This document shows positions 1 to 7,426 of a stretch of DNA of 64,000 nt, one piece after another. Numbering within the stretch: position 1 is the first letter of the stretch; every line of letters starts with the position of its first letter. The DNA comes from Ktedonobacter robiniae (GTDB lineage Bacteria > Chloroflexota > Ktedonobacteria > Ktedonobacterales > Ktedonobacteraceae). The notes beneath the pieces were generated by a model. The model had not been told where the DNA came from, ran no database searches, and saw nothing but the letters and a program-made list of their open reading frames with translations. The position numbers were made by a program, and so were the translations under genes. Location of the stretch: positions 4,222,001-4,286,000 of the forward strand of contig NZ_BNJG01000001.1 in the NCBI RefSeq assembly GCF_016587375.1. The letters are read 5' to 3'.

Positions 1-2348
1 CGGGCTGCGAGTCGCCCTGGAAGCAAGGCCAGGTCTGAAACCGATGGAGCTACATATGCCTGTCCAATTGGGGAAGAAGTCTGCTCAAATTGCTGGCGGA
101 GAAAATCAAGATCCACCTTATTGAGCGCCGTGATAATCCCTTGCTCAGCCAGGCCAAAACGTCCTGCCCTCCCCCCGATCTGGTGAACCTCCATCGCGGT
201 GAGTGGACGCACCCTCTTGCCATCATATTTTTTCGTTTCGTAGAAACAGACGGCATCTGCGGGAAGGTTTAAACCCATGCCAATCGCATCGGTAGCCACG
301 CAGATCTCCGTCTCACCGCAGGCAAAACGATCAGCTTGCCGACGGCGGACCTCTGGCGGCAATGCGCCATAAACGATGGAGACTTTTCGCCCCATCTGTT
401 CCAGATCGGCCTTTAATGCCAGGACCATGCCTCGAGAAAAGGCGACCACAATGGTCCTTGCGGGAAGGTCCCGCAACCTATAGGGGGTTGTTGCCATCCT
501 GAGCGGGACGAGACGGGAAGATTGCTCAAAAGTAAACGGTTGCCCAACAGCGTAAAGAAGTCGTTCCACGAGAGGTCGAGCAGCAAGCGGCCCGAGCACG
601 AGCATTTCTTCCGCACGCGCCTCCATCAGAGCACGTGTCCAGGCCCAACCTCGATCCGGGTCTCCCACCATATGAGCCTCATCGATAACCACGCACCCTC
701 CTCTAGAACGGGCATCAAACATTTCAATCGTGGCGGCGGTGATCTGTGCTTCTCTTACCACAATCTCCTCTTCCCCCGTGAGGAGATTGCAAGCAATTCC
801 TCTTCGATTGAGAGCGTCGTAAATTTCATAGGCTAACAGGCGCAACGGTGCCAAATACCAGCCGCTGCCGGCAGCAATTAATCGTTCAAGCGCGGCCCGG
901 GTCTTTCCGCTATTAGCCTCGCCCAGCAGAACTTTGATTCGCTGATTCGCTCGCTGCTCATGTCTCCAGTCCGGGAAGGTTGCGATGAGCTGCTCACGAA
1001 GCGCGCTCTTTTCTGCCTCTTCGCGAGCTTTCTGGGCCAGGAGAAGTTGCTGCCGCTCCTCTTCCGCGGCTTTCCTTGCCTGCTGAATAGCTCGCCAATT
1101 GCCATCGAGCGCTTTCCGGTAAAGTGCGTACGTAGCTGGCAGCTCCCAGCGCCCTCTGACTTCTCCCCAGGTGGCTCTCGTTGTTGAGGCGCCGAGTTTT
1201 TGCAGGCGGCGGTACATGCTACTCCGATGGACTCCACAAGCGGCTGCCAGGTCACGAGTTTTGAGAGTGATAAAATCCGCTATCTTCTCGTAAAGTTCTT
1301 CGTGGGTGGCAATGGCGTCAACGGTTGAGGCTGGTATGCGGAGCCGGCCATCCGGGTCTCTAAATGCCGGGACAATCCCCTGCTCTATAGCTGCGAGAAA
1401 GGCTTTCTCAGGGAGACCGATCCTCCTGGCCGCGGGCTGCGTGCGATAACTGCGACTAACGACCTGCATGCGATTGGTTTTGCCCCCTTTCGCCCCGGGA
1501 CGTATGACCTCTCCGCACAGGTCAAGCAACTTCTTCCACTGCTCCTCCCTCGCCTGGACGAGCGCTTTCATCTGGGATTTTGCGTACTGGAGGGCTGTTT
1601 TCTCATCAATATCACCGCGCCTCATCCACCAATGCTCGCGAGGAGGAAAGGGGGCGGTCAGGGAGATCTTGCTGACCTGCTTTTGATGATTCAGCCAGTG
1701 TCGCTGTCGGTCGTTGAACAGGCTGTTCCATTGGTCTTCGTTAAAGATGCCTGTGGCATGGGATGTGAGGGTCGCTATGGCTTCTGATACGTCTCGCTCT
1801 TCCTGTCTGCGCCTGGTCAAAAAAGCGGTAAGTTTCGCGTTGATTGTGATACGTAGAGGGTCAAAAACAAATTTTTCAGAAAGAGCGAGTATATTCTGCT
1901 CCTGGAGCCTCATCAGGACACCGTGGTAATTTGGGATGTCTCCAAAGCTTTCAAGCCAAAGACAGCCCTCGTCGCTCCGGTCGAGTCGCAGGATAGCCTG
2001 AATCTCATCGGGACAGGTTAATTCGCAGATGCGATGCTTTCGCATCTGCGCCAGTTCTTGAATGGTTGGACCAGCAACTGTCCCACCACTTGTTATTGCT
2101 GGGATTTGTGGGCGAGACCATTTTTGCTTCTGACAGACATCCCTCCATGACACACGAGAAGCATCAAAAAATGTTAATCCCTTGCACCCTACTCCCCTTT
2201 GAGAGGCTTCTTTGCTTATCGATTTCCAGGAGCCATTCATCTTTTCTCCATCAAACTGTTCGCGAATCTGCCACCATTCGAGGTATCCCTCAGGGACACG
2301 TTTCACCAGCTCTGCAAGCAAATCGACACTAAAAGGCTTTTTCGCCAT
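1..2348 (-). CDS. SUV3-like SF2 helicase (partial, cut by window edge)
   Basis: The frame stays open from the ATG at 2348 to the left edge, so about 782 N-terminal residues are visible and the C-terminus is missing. Seen: Walker A GEANSGKT near residue 475, motif II VIDEAHMVGDP near 551, and GGRAGRFG (motif VI) near 725, the pattern of SUV3-type nucleic-acid helicases. The first ~450 residues match no enzyme I know; they hold a helix-turn-helix-like stretch (DLAAACGVHRSSMYRRL, about 362-378) followed by a charged, probably coiled-coil segment that leads into the helicase core. GGAGG six bases before the ATG supports the start. SUV3 helicases unwind RNA or DNA in ATP-dependent fashion and are best known from mitochondria; the role here is unknown. 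The N-terminal HTH suggests a nucleic-acid targeting module (inference). Confidence 0.85.
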   Translation of the reverse strand, partial: MAKKPFSVDLLAELVKRVPEGYLEWWQIREQFDGEKMNGSWKSISKEASQRGVGCKGLTFFDASRVSWRDVCQKQKWSRPQIPAITSGGTVAGPTIQELAQMRKHRICELTCPDEIQAILRLDRSDEGCLWLESFGDIPNYHGVLMRLQEQNILALSEKFVFDPLRITINAKLTAFLTRRRQEERDVSEAIATLTSHATGIFNEDQWNSLFNDRQRHWLNHQKQVSKISLTAPFPPREHWWMRRGDIDEKTALQYAKSQMKALVQAREEQWKKLLDLCGEVIRPGAKGGKTNRMQVVSRSYRTQPAARRIGLPEKAFLAAIEQGIVPAFRDPDGRLRIPASTVDAIATHEELYEKIADFITLKTRDLAAACGVHRSSMYRRLQKLGASTTRATWGEVRGRWELPATYALYRKALDGNWRAIQQARKAAEEERQQLLLAQKAREEAEKSALREQLIATFPDWRHEQRANQRIKVLLGEANSGKTRAALERLIAAGSGWYLAPLRLLAYEIYDALNRRGIACNLLTGEEEIVVREAQITAATIEMFDARSRGGCVVIDEAHMVGDPDRGWAWTRALMEARAEEMLVLGPLAARPLVERLLYAVGQPFTFEQSSRLVPLRMATTPYRLRDLPARTIVVAFSRGMVLALKADLEQMGRKVSIVYGALPPEVRRRQADRFACGETEICVATDAIGMGLNLPADAVCFYETKKYDGKRVRPLTAMEVHQIGGRAGRFGLAEQGIITALNKVDLDFLRQQFEQTSSPIGQAYVAPSVSDLALLPGRLAA

Positions 2349-2466
2349 CTACTTCCTCCACAGATATACGAACCATTCCTGGATGAGTCTGCTCATGTTT
2401 CGGGCTTGCGAACGGCGCGAACGCCCCTCGCAAGCCCCCACATTCGATGCGGAGTACATGACTGAC

Positions 2467-2820
2467 TTATAACCTCACATACCACTGGTCATCGAGGACA
2501 TTGAGCGCTTTGAGCGCGGCGATGCCAGTGCGCCTGGCGGTGAGTCCAAAAAGCACTTTGTGAACTTCGATCACGTTGGACCCGTTCAATGCGCCCAGCT
2601 GTGCGCGGTACGCTTGGGTGAAGGCGAGCTGCACAGCCATGGGGCGTACGGCCATGGCGTTGAGCACCTGGTCGACGGTGTGCCACTGAGGCGGCAACGG
2701 CTGCCCAAAGAGATGCAGCGCGACCAACTCGGCGACGCCGCGATCATCGTAGTGTTCGATAGAATTCTGAATACTTCGTCGTCGATTCAAGGTATCCGTC
2801 GATGCATAATTTGCTGACAT
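2467..2820 (-). CDS. hypothetical protein, 117 aa
   Basis: I do not recognise this protein. The start at 2820 (MSANYASTD) is chosen over an ATG 36 bases upstream because GGGGG lies seven bases before it. The product is a compact, soluble, mostly helical-looking protein with no signal peptide, membrane segment or Cys cluster. It lies between the SUV3-like helicase and another unrecognised gene on the same strand, about 120 bp from the helicase start, and could be co-transcribed with it. Confidence 0.6.
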   Translation of the reverse strand: MSANYASTDTLNRRRSIQNSIEHYDDRGVAELVALHLFGQPLPPQWHTVDQVLNAMAVRPMAVQLAFTQAYRAQLGALNGSNVIEVHKVLFGLTARRTGIAALKALNVLDDQWYVRL

Positions 2821-2967
2821 AATGATCCCCCTTGCTATTATCGGCGGTTGTAACACCTGAGCCCTGTAAGCGATCCGAACGATGCCTCCGTCGTTCCGAA
2901 CTCCCGTGGGGTGGCGGTTGACGCTCTGAAAACGCCAACGGCGCGGCGAGACAGCGGGGTTGAAGTC

Positions 2968-3468
2968 TTACTTGTGGCGCCGCTTGTTCCGTTTCCTTTT
3001 TCCCCTCCGCCGCGACTGGGCCTTGTGGGGCGGAGGGGAACCAAACGCGTCCCTCGGCGGCGCGAAACCAATCTCTTCGGCCGTTACGATGTCGCCGCCA
3101 AGCACCTCTAGCAATTGCTCGAGCCATCCCTCCATTCCCATGCTGCGAATTTGCTTGGCGTTGACGTCGATCCACATCTGCTGCTGAACGAGAGGTGGAT
3201 GTGCTGAGGCGAACAGAGGGTCTATGTTGATGGCCCTGGATGGGCTAATGAGCTGGCTTTGCGCGCAGGGCTTTCCCTCTAACACGTCCAGCAGCTGTCT
3301 GAGCCACTGCTCGGCTCCTATCTCTCTCATATGAGAAGCGTTCTCCTGTACCCAATCAGCCTCCTCCGCGAGTTCCACGTGCTGCTCTGTCGGCTGCACC
3401 GCAGCCGTGATGGCGTAGAACGGATTGATGAGAATCCTCTGCAAGGTGTCTTCCGTGAAGTGCGCCAC
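2968..3468 (-). CDS. hypothetical protein with internal duplication and basic tail
   Basis: Unrecognised 166-residue protein. The GTG at 3468 is preceded by AAGGGG with good spacing. Two halves resemble each other: residues ~14-66 and ~82-126 share the pattern IxPxxAxxxP ... W(V/I)xxNAxxxRxxGxExWLxQLLxVLxG, so it arose by tandem duplication of a ~50-residue unit. The last ~25 residues are very basic (RRRGKRKRNKRRHK), suggesting nucleic-acid binding (inference). The gene lies upstream of the two preceding minus-strand genes and faces away from the RNA-like region that starts near 3660. Confidence 0.6.
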   Translation of the reverse strand: MAHFTEDTLQRILINPFYAITAAVQPTEQHVELAEEADWVQENASHMREIGAEQWLRQLLDVLEGKPCAQSQLISPSRAINIDPLFASAHPPLVQQQMWIDVNAKQIRSMGMEGWLEQLLEVLGGDIVTAEEIGFAPPRDAFGSPPPHKAQSRRRGKRKRNKRRHK

Positions 3469-3675
3469 GCGTTTCCCCTTCCTTTTGGTGTTGGTGACTG
3501 CACGATCAGTATCGGCGCTGTCTCTGGAAGCGAGGGAACGGAGCGCCTGTCTCCGCCTCGTCCTCCCTTACAATGGTAGCAAGCCACGCTCACCTTAGGT
3601 CCACAAAAGTTCACGAGAAGCTCACGAACCTTCATGGGAAAGCCGAAAGATCCGGGTAGACAAGCTTGGCCTTCC

Positions 3676-4194
3676 CACCCTAAGCGGGAAAGGTGAACCG
3701 CGCAAACCGGAGCGCGGTGCCTACTGCCAACGCGGTGAGATCGGGGGAAGCGCTCAATAGGTGCTGTCCCTGCTCCGTAGCTGCTCTTCGCTGCACTGGG
3801 GCATTCCCCAGCCTTGGCAACTTTTCGGTTTTGCCTGAACTGCCACTACGAGGAAGGATGAATTGTTGCATGCGGCAAGTACCCGTGCTATTTGCCCCTC
3901 GGGGATCTTTCTGGCAATCGCGTGGGCTTGCTTTTCTGCGCCGGGGCCCGGCTTCGGTTTCCCTCCGTATCGCCTGGCGGAGTCTACCGCAGCAGGTGTA
4001 GGGATGCGCTTCGGTTGCTGCAGATGGGGAAGTCCTGCATTTTCCGGGAGTGCGGCACGGTTCGGGAGGAATTCGTGACGTCCTGTGTGGATATGGTGAG
4101 TACGGTCGCCGGAGAGGAGAGGCTAATTGGTTACTATCGCTGTGAGAAGCGATCGCAGGGGCCAAGTGGGGCTCCCGATCAACTCCTCTGTCAA
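3676..4194 (+). ncRNA. candidate structured RNA, 5' part (low confidence)
   Basis: No convincing gene lies between 3469 and 4677. Reading frames here are short, lack ribosome sites and encode Arg/Pro/Ser-rich sequence typical of GC-rich shadows. Stable local hairpins are visible: ACCGCGC/GCGCGGT near 3698-3719, CTGGGG-CATT-CCCCAG at 3796-3811, GGCAA/TTGCC near 3815-3835, GGCAA/TTGCC near 3874-3896, CCCC-TC-GGGG next to it, and CTCCG/CGGAG at 3963-3982. Strand is not certain; plus is chosen because the following block (4195-4640) and the next gene are on plus. The function is unknown. Confidence 0.3.
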
Positions 4195-4640
4195 CAACCC
4201 GCCCCCTAAAACGGGGCGGGCTTGCGGGGAGGGCTACCGCAACGTAAGTGTTTGACTAGAGGCCACAATCCGCTCAGCCTTGTGTTGAGCCGCTTGTGGA
4301 GCAGCGATACCGGGCTAAGAAATAGTTCGATCCCAGGCTCATGTGCTAGAGAGAGAGAGCAAAAGTACGTCCAGATGCCCCCCTAGTCTGGACCACTACC
4401 TGCCGCGCCCAAGCAGACGGCTTCGGGCCTATGCCTGTATCGCAATCTCGAAGGGGAATATTACCACGGCATAGACCGTGCGCGCTCGAAATCGGGCAAG
4501 AGTTTTGAGGCCTTTCTCCTAAAAAGGCCCTCCCGTAAGGGAAGCTACCAACAGAGACGAGCGGAGGCTAGCGCCGTCCGCCCGTGTTTCCTCCCGCAGC
4601 CTGAAGGCGTGCGGGTCTCCACACGGAGGGAACCTATGAT
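4195..4640 (+). ncRNA. candidate large structured RNA upstream of a small ORF
   Basis: This stretch has no ORF with a ribosome site but an almost continuous run of strong hairpins: CCCGCCCC/CGGGGCGGG (4199-4221), TTGCGG/CCGCAA (4223-4243), CCACAA..GCTCA/TGAGC..TTGTGG (4263-4299), GTCCAGA/TCTGGAC (about 4369-4393), CTATGCC/GGCATAG (about 4428-4474), GAGGCCTTT/AAAGGCC-CTC (4507-4532), TCCC-GTA-AGGGA (about 4531-4543), and a nested stem at 4583-4626 with outer CCGTGT/ACACGG, inner CCCGCA/TGCGGG and a GCC-TGAA-GGC tip. The 75-residue ORF starts 38 bases later. It could be a long leader, a free ncRNA, or part of a decayed element. I could not assign it to a known RNA class. Confidence 0.4.
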
Positions 4641-4677
4641 CAATATGTTTGTTCCTCTTCGAAAGGACTGGTGAACA

Positions 4678-4905
4678 ATGCCGGAGAGTCAAAGCGATCT
4701 GGCGCAGAAGCTGCGCCAGATCGAGGACGAGTACAGTGCCGCCAAGGGGGGGCTCACAGGACTGTGCAGTGGAGCCGCGAGACACCAATTCATCACGGCT
4801 CGGATGGAGAATATAGGGGCGTATTGCGCGCGTCTATCTCAACTTGTCGGCGAGGAGAACGCGATACGCTGTGTCCTCGGAGCGGCGGAACGCCAAATAC
4901 CGTAG
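4678..4905 (+). CDS. small hypothetical protein, 75 aa
   Basis: Short protein preceded by AAAGGA ten bases before the ATG. It is probably helical, with an amphipathic, charged N-terminus (LAQKLRQIEDEYSAA) and a central ARHQFITARMENIG segment. The length and composition resemble small conserved proteins of Ktedonobacteria, but I cannot name a family. It sits directly after the hairpin-rich block and 260 bp before radC on the same strand. That intervening 260 bp has no gene, but contains small hairpins (for example GCCCC-ACA-GGGGC near 4936) and could be a radC leader. Confidence 0.55.
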   Translation: MPESQSDLAQKLRQIEDEYSAAKGGLTGLCSGAARHQFITARMENIGAYCARLSQLVGEENAIRCVLGAAERQIP

Positions 4906-5166
4906 AAAGGCGCGATCTTTCCGGCGCTGCGAGGATGCCCCACAGGGGCTCGGTGCCGTGCAAAGGCGAGATCCCAGTCGCTGACCCGTATCACAGCCAT
5001 GGGGCAGCGGCTGGGAATACGGCGTTACGATGGGACCCCTCCCTATTTGCGTATTCCCGCGAGAAAAGTGTGTGCCTTGCTTGCTGATCCGCCGCTTCCG
5101 CTTTCGCACCTGCCTCCTGAGAATAGGGTGTTGGGTGATGCTCCCAGGAGAGGAGGGTAATAAGCC

Positions 5167-5901
5167 ATGGATTACTCTGAAAAAAGCCTACCGGTATCTC
5201 CCGATACCAAATCGGCATACCACGTGACGGTGCGCGAGCTTCCAAGCCACGAGCGGCCGCGAGAGCGGCTGCGCCGCTACGGCCCGCAGGCGCTCTCCAC
5301 CATAGAACTGCTCGCGATCATCCTGCGCACCGGCAGCACAAAGGGGAGCGTGCTCGAGCTGGCTAACCGGCTCCTCGCCAAGTACGGAGGGCTCAGCGGG
5401 CTCATGCGCGCCGATTTTAGCGAGCTGTGCCACGAGTACGGGCTCGGAGAGGCGAAAGCGTCGCAAGTGAAGGCCGCGCTCGAGATCGGGAGGAGGCTGA
5501 GTATGCTGCAGCCGGACGAGCGCTACCGCATCAGGTCCTCGACGGACGCCGCGAACTTGGTCATGCTCGAGATGGCGTATTTGGACTACGAGCAACTGCG
5601 CATCCTGCTCTTAGACACGAAGAACCAGGTCGTCGAGAACATCAGCCGCTACCACGGGACGGTCAATAGCTCGGTTATGCGCGCTGCGGAGATCTTCCGC
5701 CCCGCGGTTATCCGCAACTGCCCGGGTATCATCCTCTGCCACAACCACCCCAGCGGCGATCCAACCCCTAGTCCAGAGGACATCGAGAGCACGAAGCAGC
5801 TCGTTGTGGCGGGTCGCATTCTCAATATCGAGCTGGTCGACCACATCATTATCGGCAACTTGCGCTTCGTCAGCCTGAAGGAGCATCTGAGGTGGGAGTG
5901 A
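5167..5901 (+). CDS. radC: RadC-family JAB-domain protein
   Basis: 244 residues, usual length for RadC. An N-terminal helix-hairpin-helix region (RERLRRYGPQALSTIELLAI and the following helices, about residues 30-110) precedes the JAB/MPN-type metal-binding domain, whose signature HNHPSGDPTPSPED starts near residue 192; upstream Glu and the two His plus Asp form the expected metal site. The name RadC is historical: a role in recombination repair is doubtful, and the domain is a putative metal-dependent hydrolase often found on mobile elements. GGAGGG precedes the ATG by 11 bases. Its last 32 bases overlap the 3' end of the convergent glycosylase gene, so the two transcripts must be antisense at their ends. 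Confidence 0.92.
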   Translation: MDYSEKSLPVSPDTKSAYHVTVRELPSHERPRERLRRYGPQALSTIELLAIILRTGSTKGSVLELANRLLAKYGGLSGLMRADFSELCHEYGLGEAKASQVKAALEIGRRLSMLQPDERYRIRSSTDAANLVMLEMAYLDYEQLRILLLDTKNQVVENISRYHGTVNSSVMRAAEIFRPAVIRNCPGIILCHNHPSGDPTPSPEDIESTKQLVVAGRILNIELVDHIIIGNLRFVSLKEHLRWE

Positions 5902-6589
5902 TTTGAGTGCGGGCGTACCAGCACTCCGCCTTCAGCTGGCATTCCTGGCAGCGGGGCCTCCTGGCTTTGCAGACGAGCGCCCCGAAATCGAGCGCCGACC
6001 AGTTGATCTGCAGGCAATGCCCCCCTTTGACCAGGAGCGACGCGAGCTGGTGGAGCGATCTGCTGCGCTCCTTCCCCGAACTCCCGATCGGCCCAAAGAA
6101 GCGGTCCAGGAGCCTTGCCATGTTTACATCGAGGAGGGCTTCGGTCCGCCCGTACACGATGGCCAGTATTGCGCTCGCCGTGTAGGGGCCGATGCCTCGC
6201 AGGCGCTCTAATTCGGCGCGGGAGCAGGGAACGTCGCCCCCGCGCTCCTCGATTGACTGTGCAAGCTGCCGTAACACCAGAGCCCTTTGCCTCCAGAGCC
6301 CCAGCGGCCTCAGCTCGCTCTCCAGGTCTTCCAGGCGGGCCAGCGCGAGGGACGCCCACGATGGGTAGCGCTTGATAAATCCGCTGTAGGCTCGCGCTAC
6401 CCCAGCGGCGGTCGTTTTCTGCAATAGGATCTCCGCGACAGCGATCTCGTAGGGCCTCCTGCCCGGATCGCGCCAGGGAAAAGAGCGCCCGCTGCTCCGA
6501 AACCAGGAGAGAAGTTGCCCGCGCAACCAGGTGGCGCGCGCTACCGTCTCCGGCGCTGGCTCGTAAGGGATTGTTTCTGTTCTTTCCAT
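5870..6589 (-). CDS. HhH-GPD DNA glycosylase, MIG/MutY-like with 4Fe-4S cluster
   Basis: 239-residue base-excision glycosylase. Visible: SFPWRDP near residue 36, catalytic-type Glu in VAEILLQKTT (E53), HhH motif LRGIGPYTASA (130-140), Asp in ALLDVNMARL (D154), and the FeS ligands Cys207-X6-Cys214-X2-Cys217-X5-Cys223. There is no C-terminal MutY recognition domain. Tyr136 occupies the position where endonuclease III has its Lys nucleophile; together with AEILL-TT and KGGHC this resembles MIG-type G:T mismatch glycosylases more than MutY. That suggests repair of T or U opposite G, as needed with 5-methylcytosine (inference). The start at 6589 has GGAGCC a short distance upstream (about 6 nt). 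Its 3' end overlaps radC. Confidence 0.85.
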   Translation of the reverse strand: MERTETIPYEPAPETVARATWLRGQLLSWFRSSGRSFPWRDPGRRPYEIAVAEILLQKTTAAGVARAYSGFIKRYPSWASLALARLEDLESELRPLGLWRQRALVLRQLAQSIEERGGDVPCSRAELERLRGIGPYTASAILAIVYGRTEALLDVNMARLLDRFFGPIGSSGKERSRSLHQLASLLVKGGHCLQINWSALDFGALVCKARRPRCQECQLKAECWYARTQITPTSDAPSG

Positions 6590-6603
6590 TATTTGGCTCC
6601 TTC

Positions 6604-7020
6604 CTACCCTTTTTGAGCGGCCCGACTACTAACAGGCGCGCTCCAACGCTGGTACTCGCAAACCAGGGAAACGATCCGCGACTGCACTAGGGGCTTCCTC
6701 ACCACCCGCTGGGCGCCCGAAAGGCGGGCTCTGACGCGGCGCAGAATCCCGTCGCGACTGCTGAGGAGGACGATGGGAACCATAGAGCGCAAGAGGGGCT
6801 CGCCCCTGAGGTGCTTCAGTACGCCGAAACCGTCCACTTTGGGGAGGTCCATGCCCAGGAAGAGCAAGTCAGCGGGACCGTAGCGGCCGAGAAAGCGTAG
6901 CGCCTCCAGCGGGTCGCCGAAGCAGACTACTTCGTGTCCCTCGCGGCTGACGATTACCTCGAGGATCTTGCGCGAAGTAGCCGAGGTATCCAACACCATG
7001 ATCCGTAATTGCCTCTCCAT
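6604..7020 (-). CDS. stand-alone response-regulator receiver domain, pseudo-receiver
   Basis: 138 residues with the CheY-like fold pattern and no output domain. The conserved Lys is present (VVRKP, K109) and the T-loop Ser is at 87-88, but the phospho-acceptor position holds Gly56 (LLFLGMDLP, where the family has LLD-x-x-LP), and the acidic pair is D11-T12 instead of two acids. So it is unlikely to be phosphorylated in the usual way; Asp58 two residues on might substitute, but that is speculative. GGGGGAG before the ATG supports the start. It lies 14 bp downstream of no partner kinase; the neighbour on the same strand is the glycosylase gene, which starts 14 bp after its stop, so they may form an operon. 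Confidence 0.8.
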   Translation of the reverse strand: MERQLRIMVLDTSATSRKILEVIVSREGHEVVCFGDPLEALRFLGRYGPADLLFLGMDLPKVDGFGVLKHLRGEPLLRSMVPIVLLSSRDGILRRVRARLSGAQRVVRKPLVQSRIVSLVCEYQRWSAPVSSRAAQKG

Positions 7021-7318
7021 TGCTACTCCCCCTGGCTCTCTCTTTGTTGTCGCCCCAGGCCTCCATGGCTACCATAGCATCCCTCCCTCATGGCCTCCCC
7101 ATTGGCATTCACCGAGGAAAGGCGGTTACCTCACAGCTCTCTCACGGCATCTGGCAACAGCGGAGACCGCCCGGAGCATGAGTGGGGGGAACTTTCCTTC
7201 CGCCCTTTCGTGGTTGCCTAAGAATAGGCAGGGAGAGGAAGAGCGTGGACCGGTGAAGGCCCCTTTCACGGTTAGCTCACGAAGGATCACGACATCCTCA
7301 TAGCGGCGCGGGGCCTCC
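7021..7318. other. intergenic region between divergent genes
   Basis: About 300 bases between the receiver gene (minus) and the BTAD gene (plus). I see no gene and no clear repeat. It should carry the promoters for both directions; only the plus-side one is visible (next entry). Confidence 0.4.
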
Positions 7319-7328
7319 CTGCTATAAT
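7319..7328 (+). promoter_or_regulatory. extended -10 promoter for the BTAD regulator
   Basis: TGCTATAAT is an extended -10 (TGn plus a perfect TATAAT at 7323-7328), which can work without a good -35; no convincing -35 is seen 17 bases upstream. It would give a leader of roughly 90 bases before the ATG at 7427. Confidence 0.45.
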
Positions 7329-7426
7329 CTGGTAGGGAACCGGTGCGCCGTGGAGCTGAAGGGGAGCCCTTTCGGGGCGGCAGGTTTCCCATGGATCGCC
7401 ATGGTTCAGGCAGCACAGGAGGAGAT

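Noticed and set aside
3680..4165. Open frames on both strands (161 and ~105 aa) in the hairpin-rich region
   Set aside because: Arg/Pro/Ser/Cys-rich composition, no ribosome sites and mutual overlap; typical of GC-rich non-coding DNA. A third minus frame ending near 3762 reads more protein-like but has no start codon.
3676..4640. HEARO/omega RNA of an IscB-type element, for which Ktedonobacter is known
   Set aside because: No IscB, IsrB or TnpB reading frame follows, and I could not match conserved RNA blocks with confidence.
5903..6375. Plus-strand frames of 86-102 aa opposite the glycosylase
   Set aside because: Antisense shadows of a gene with intact motifs.
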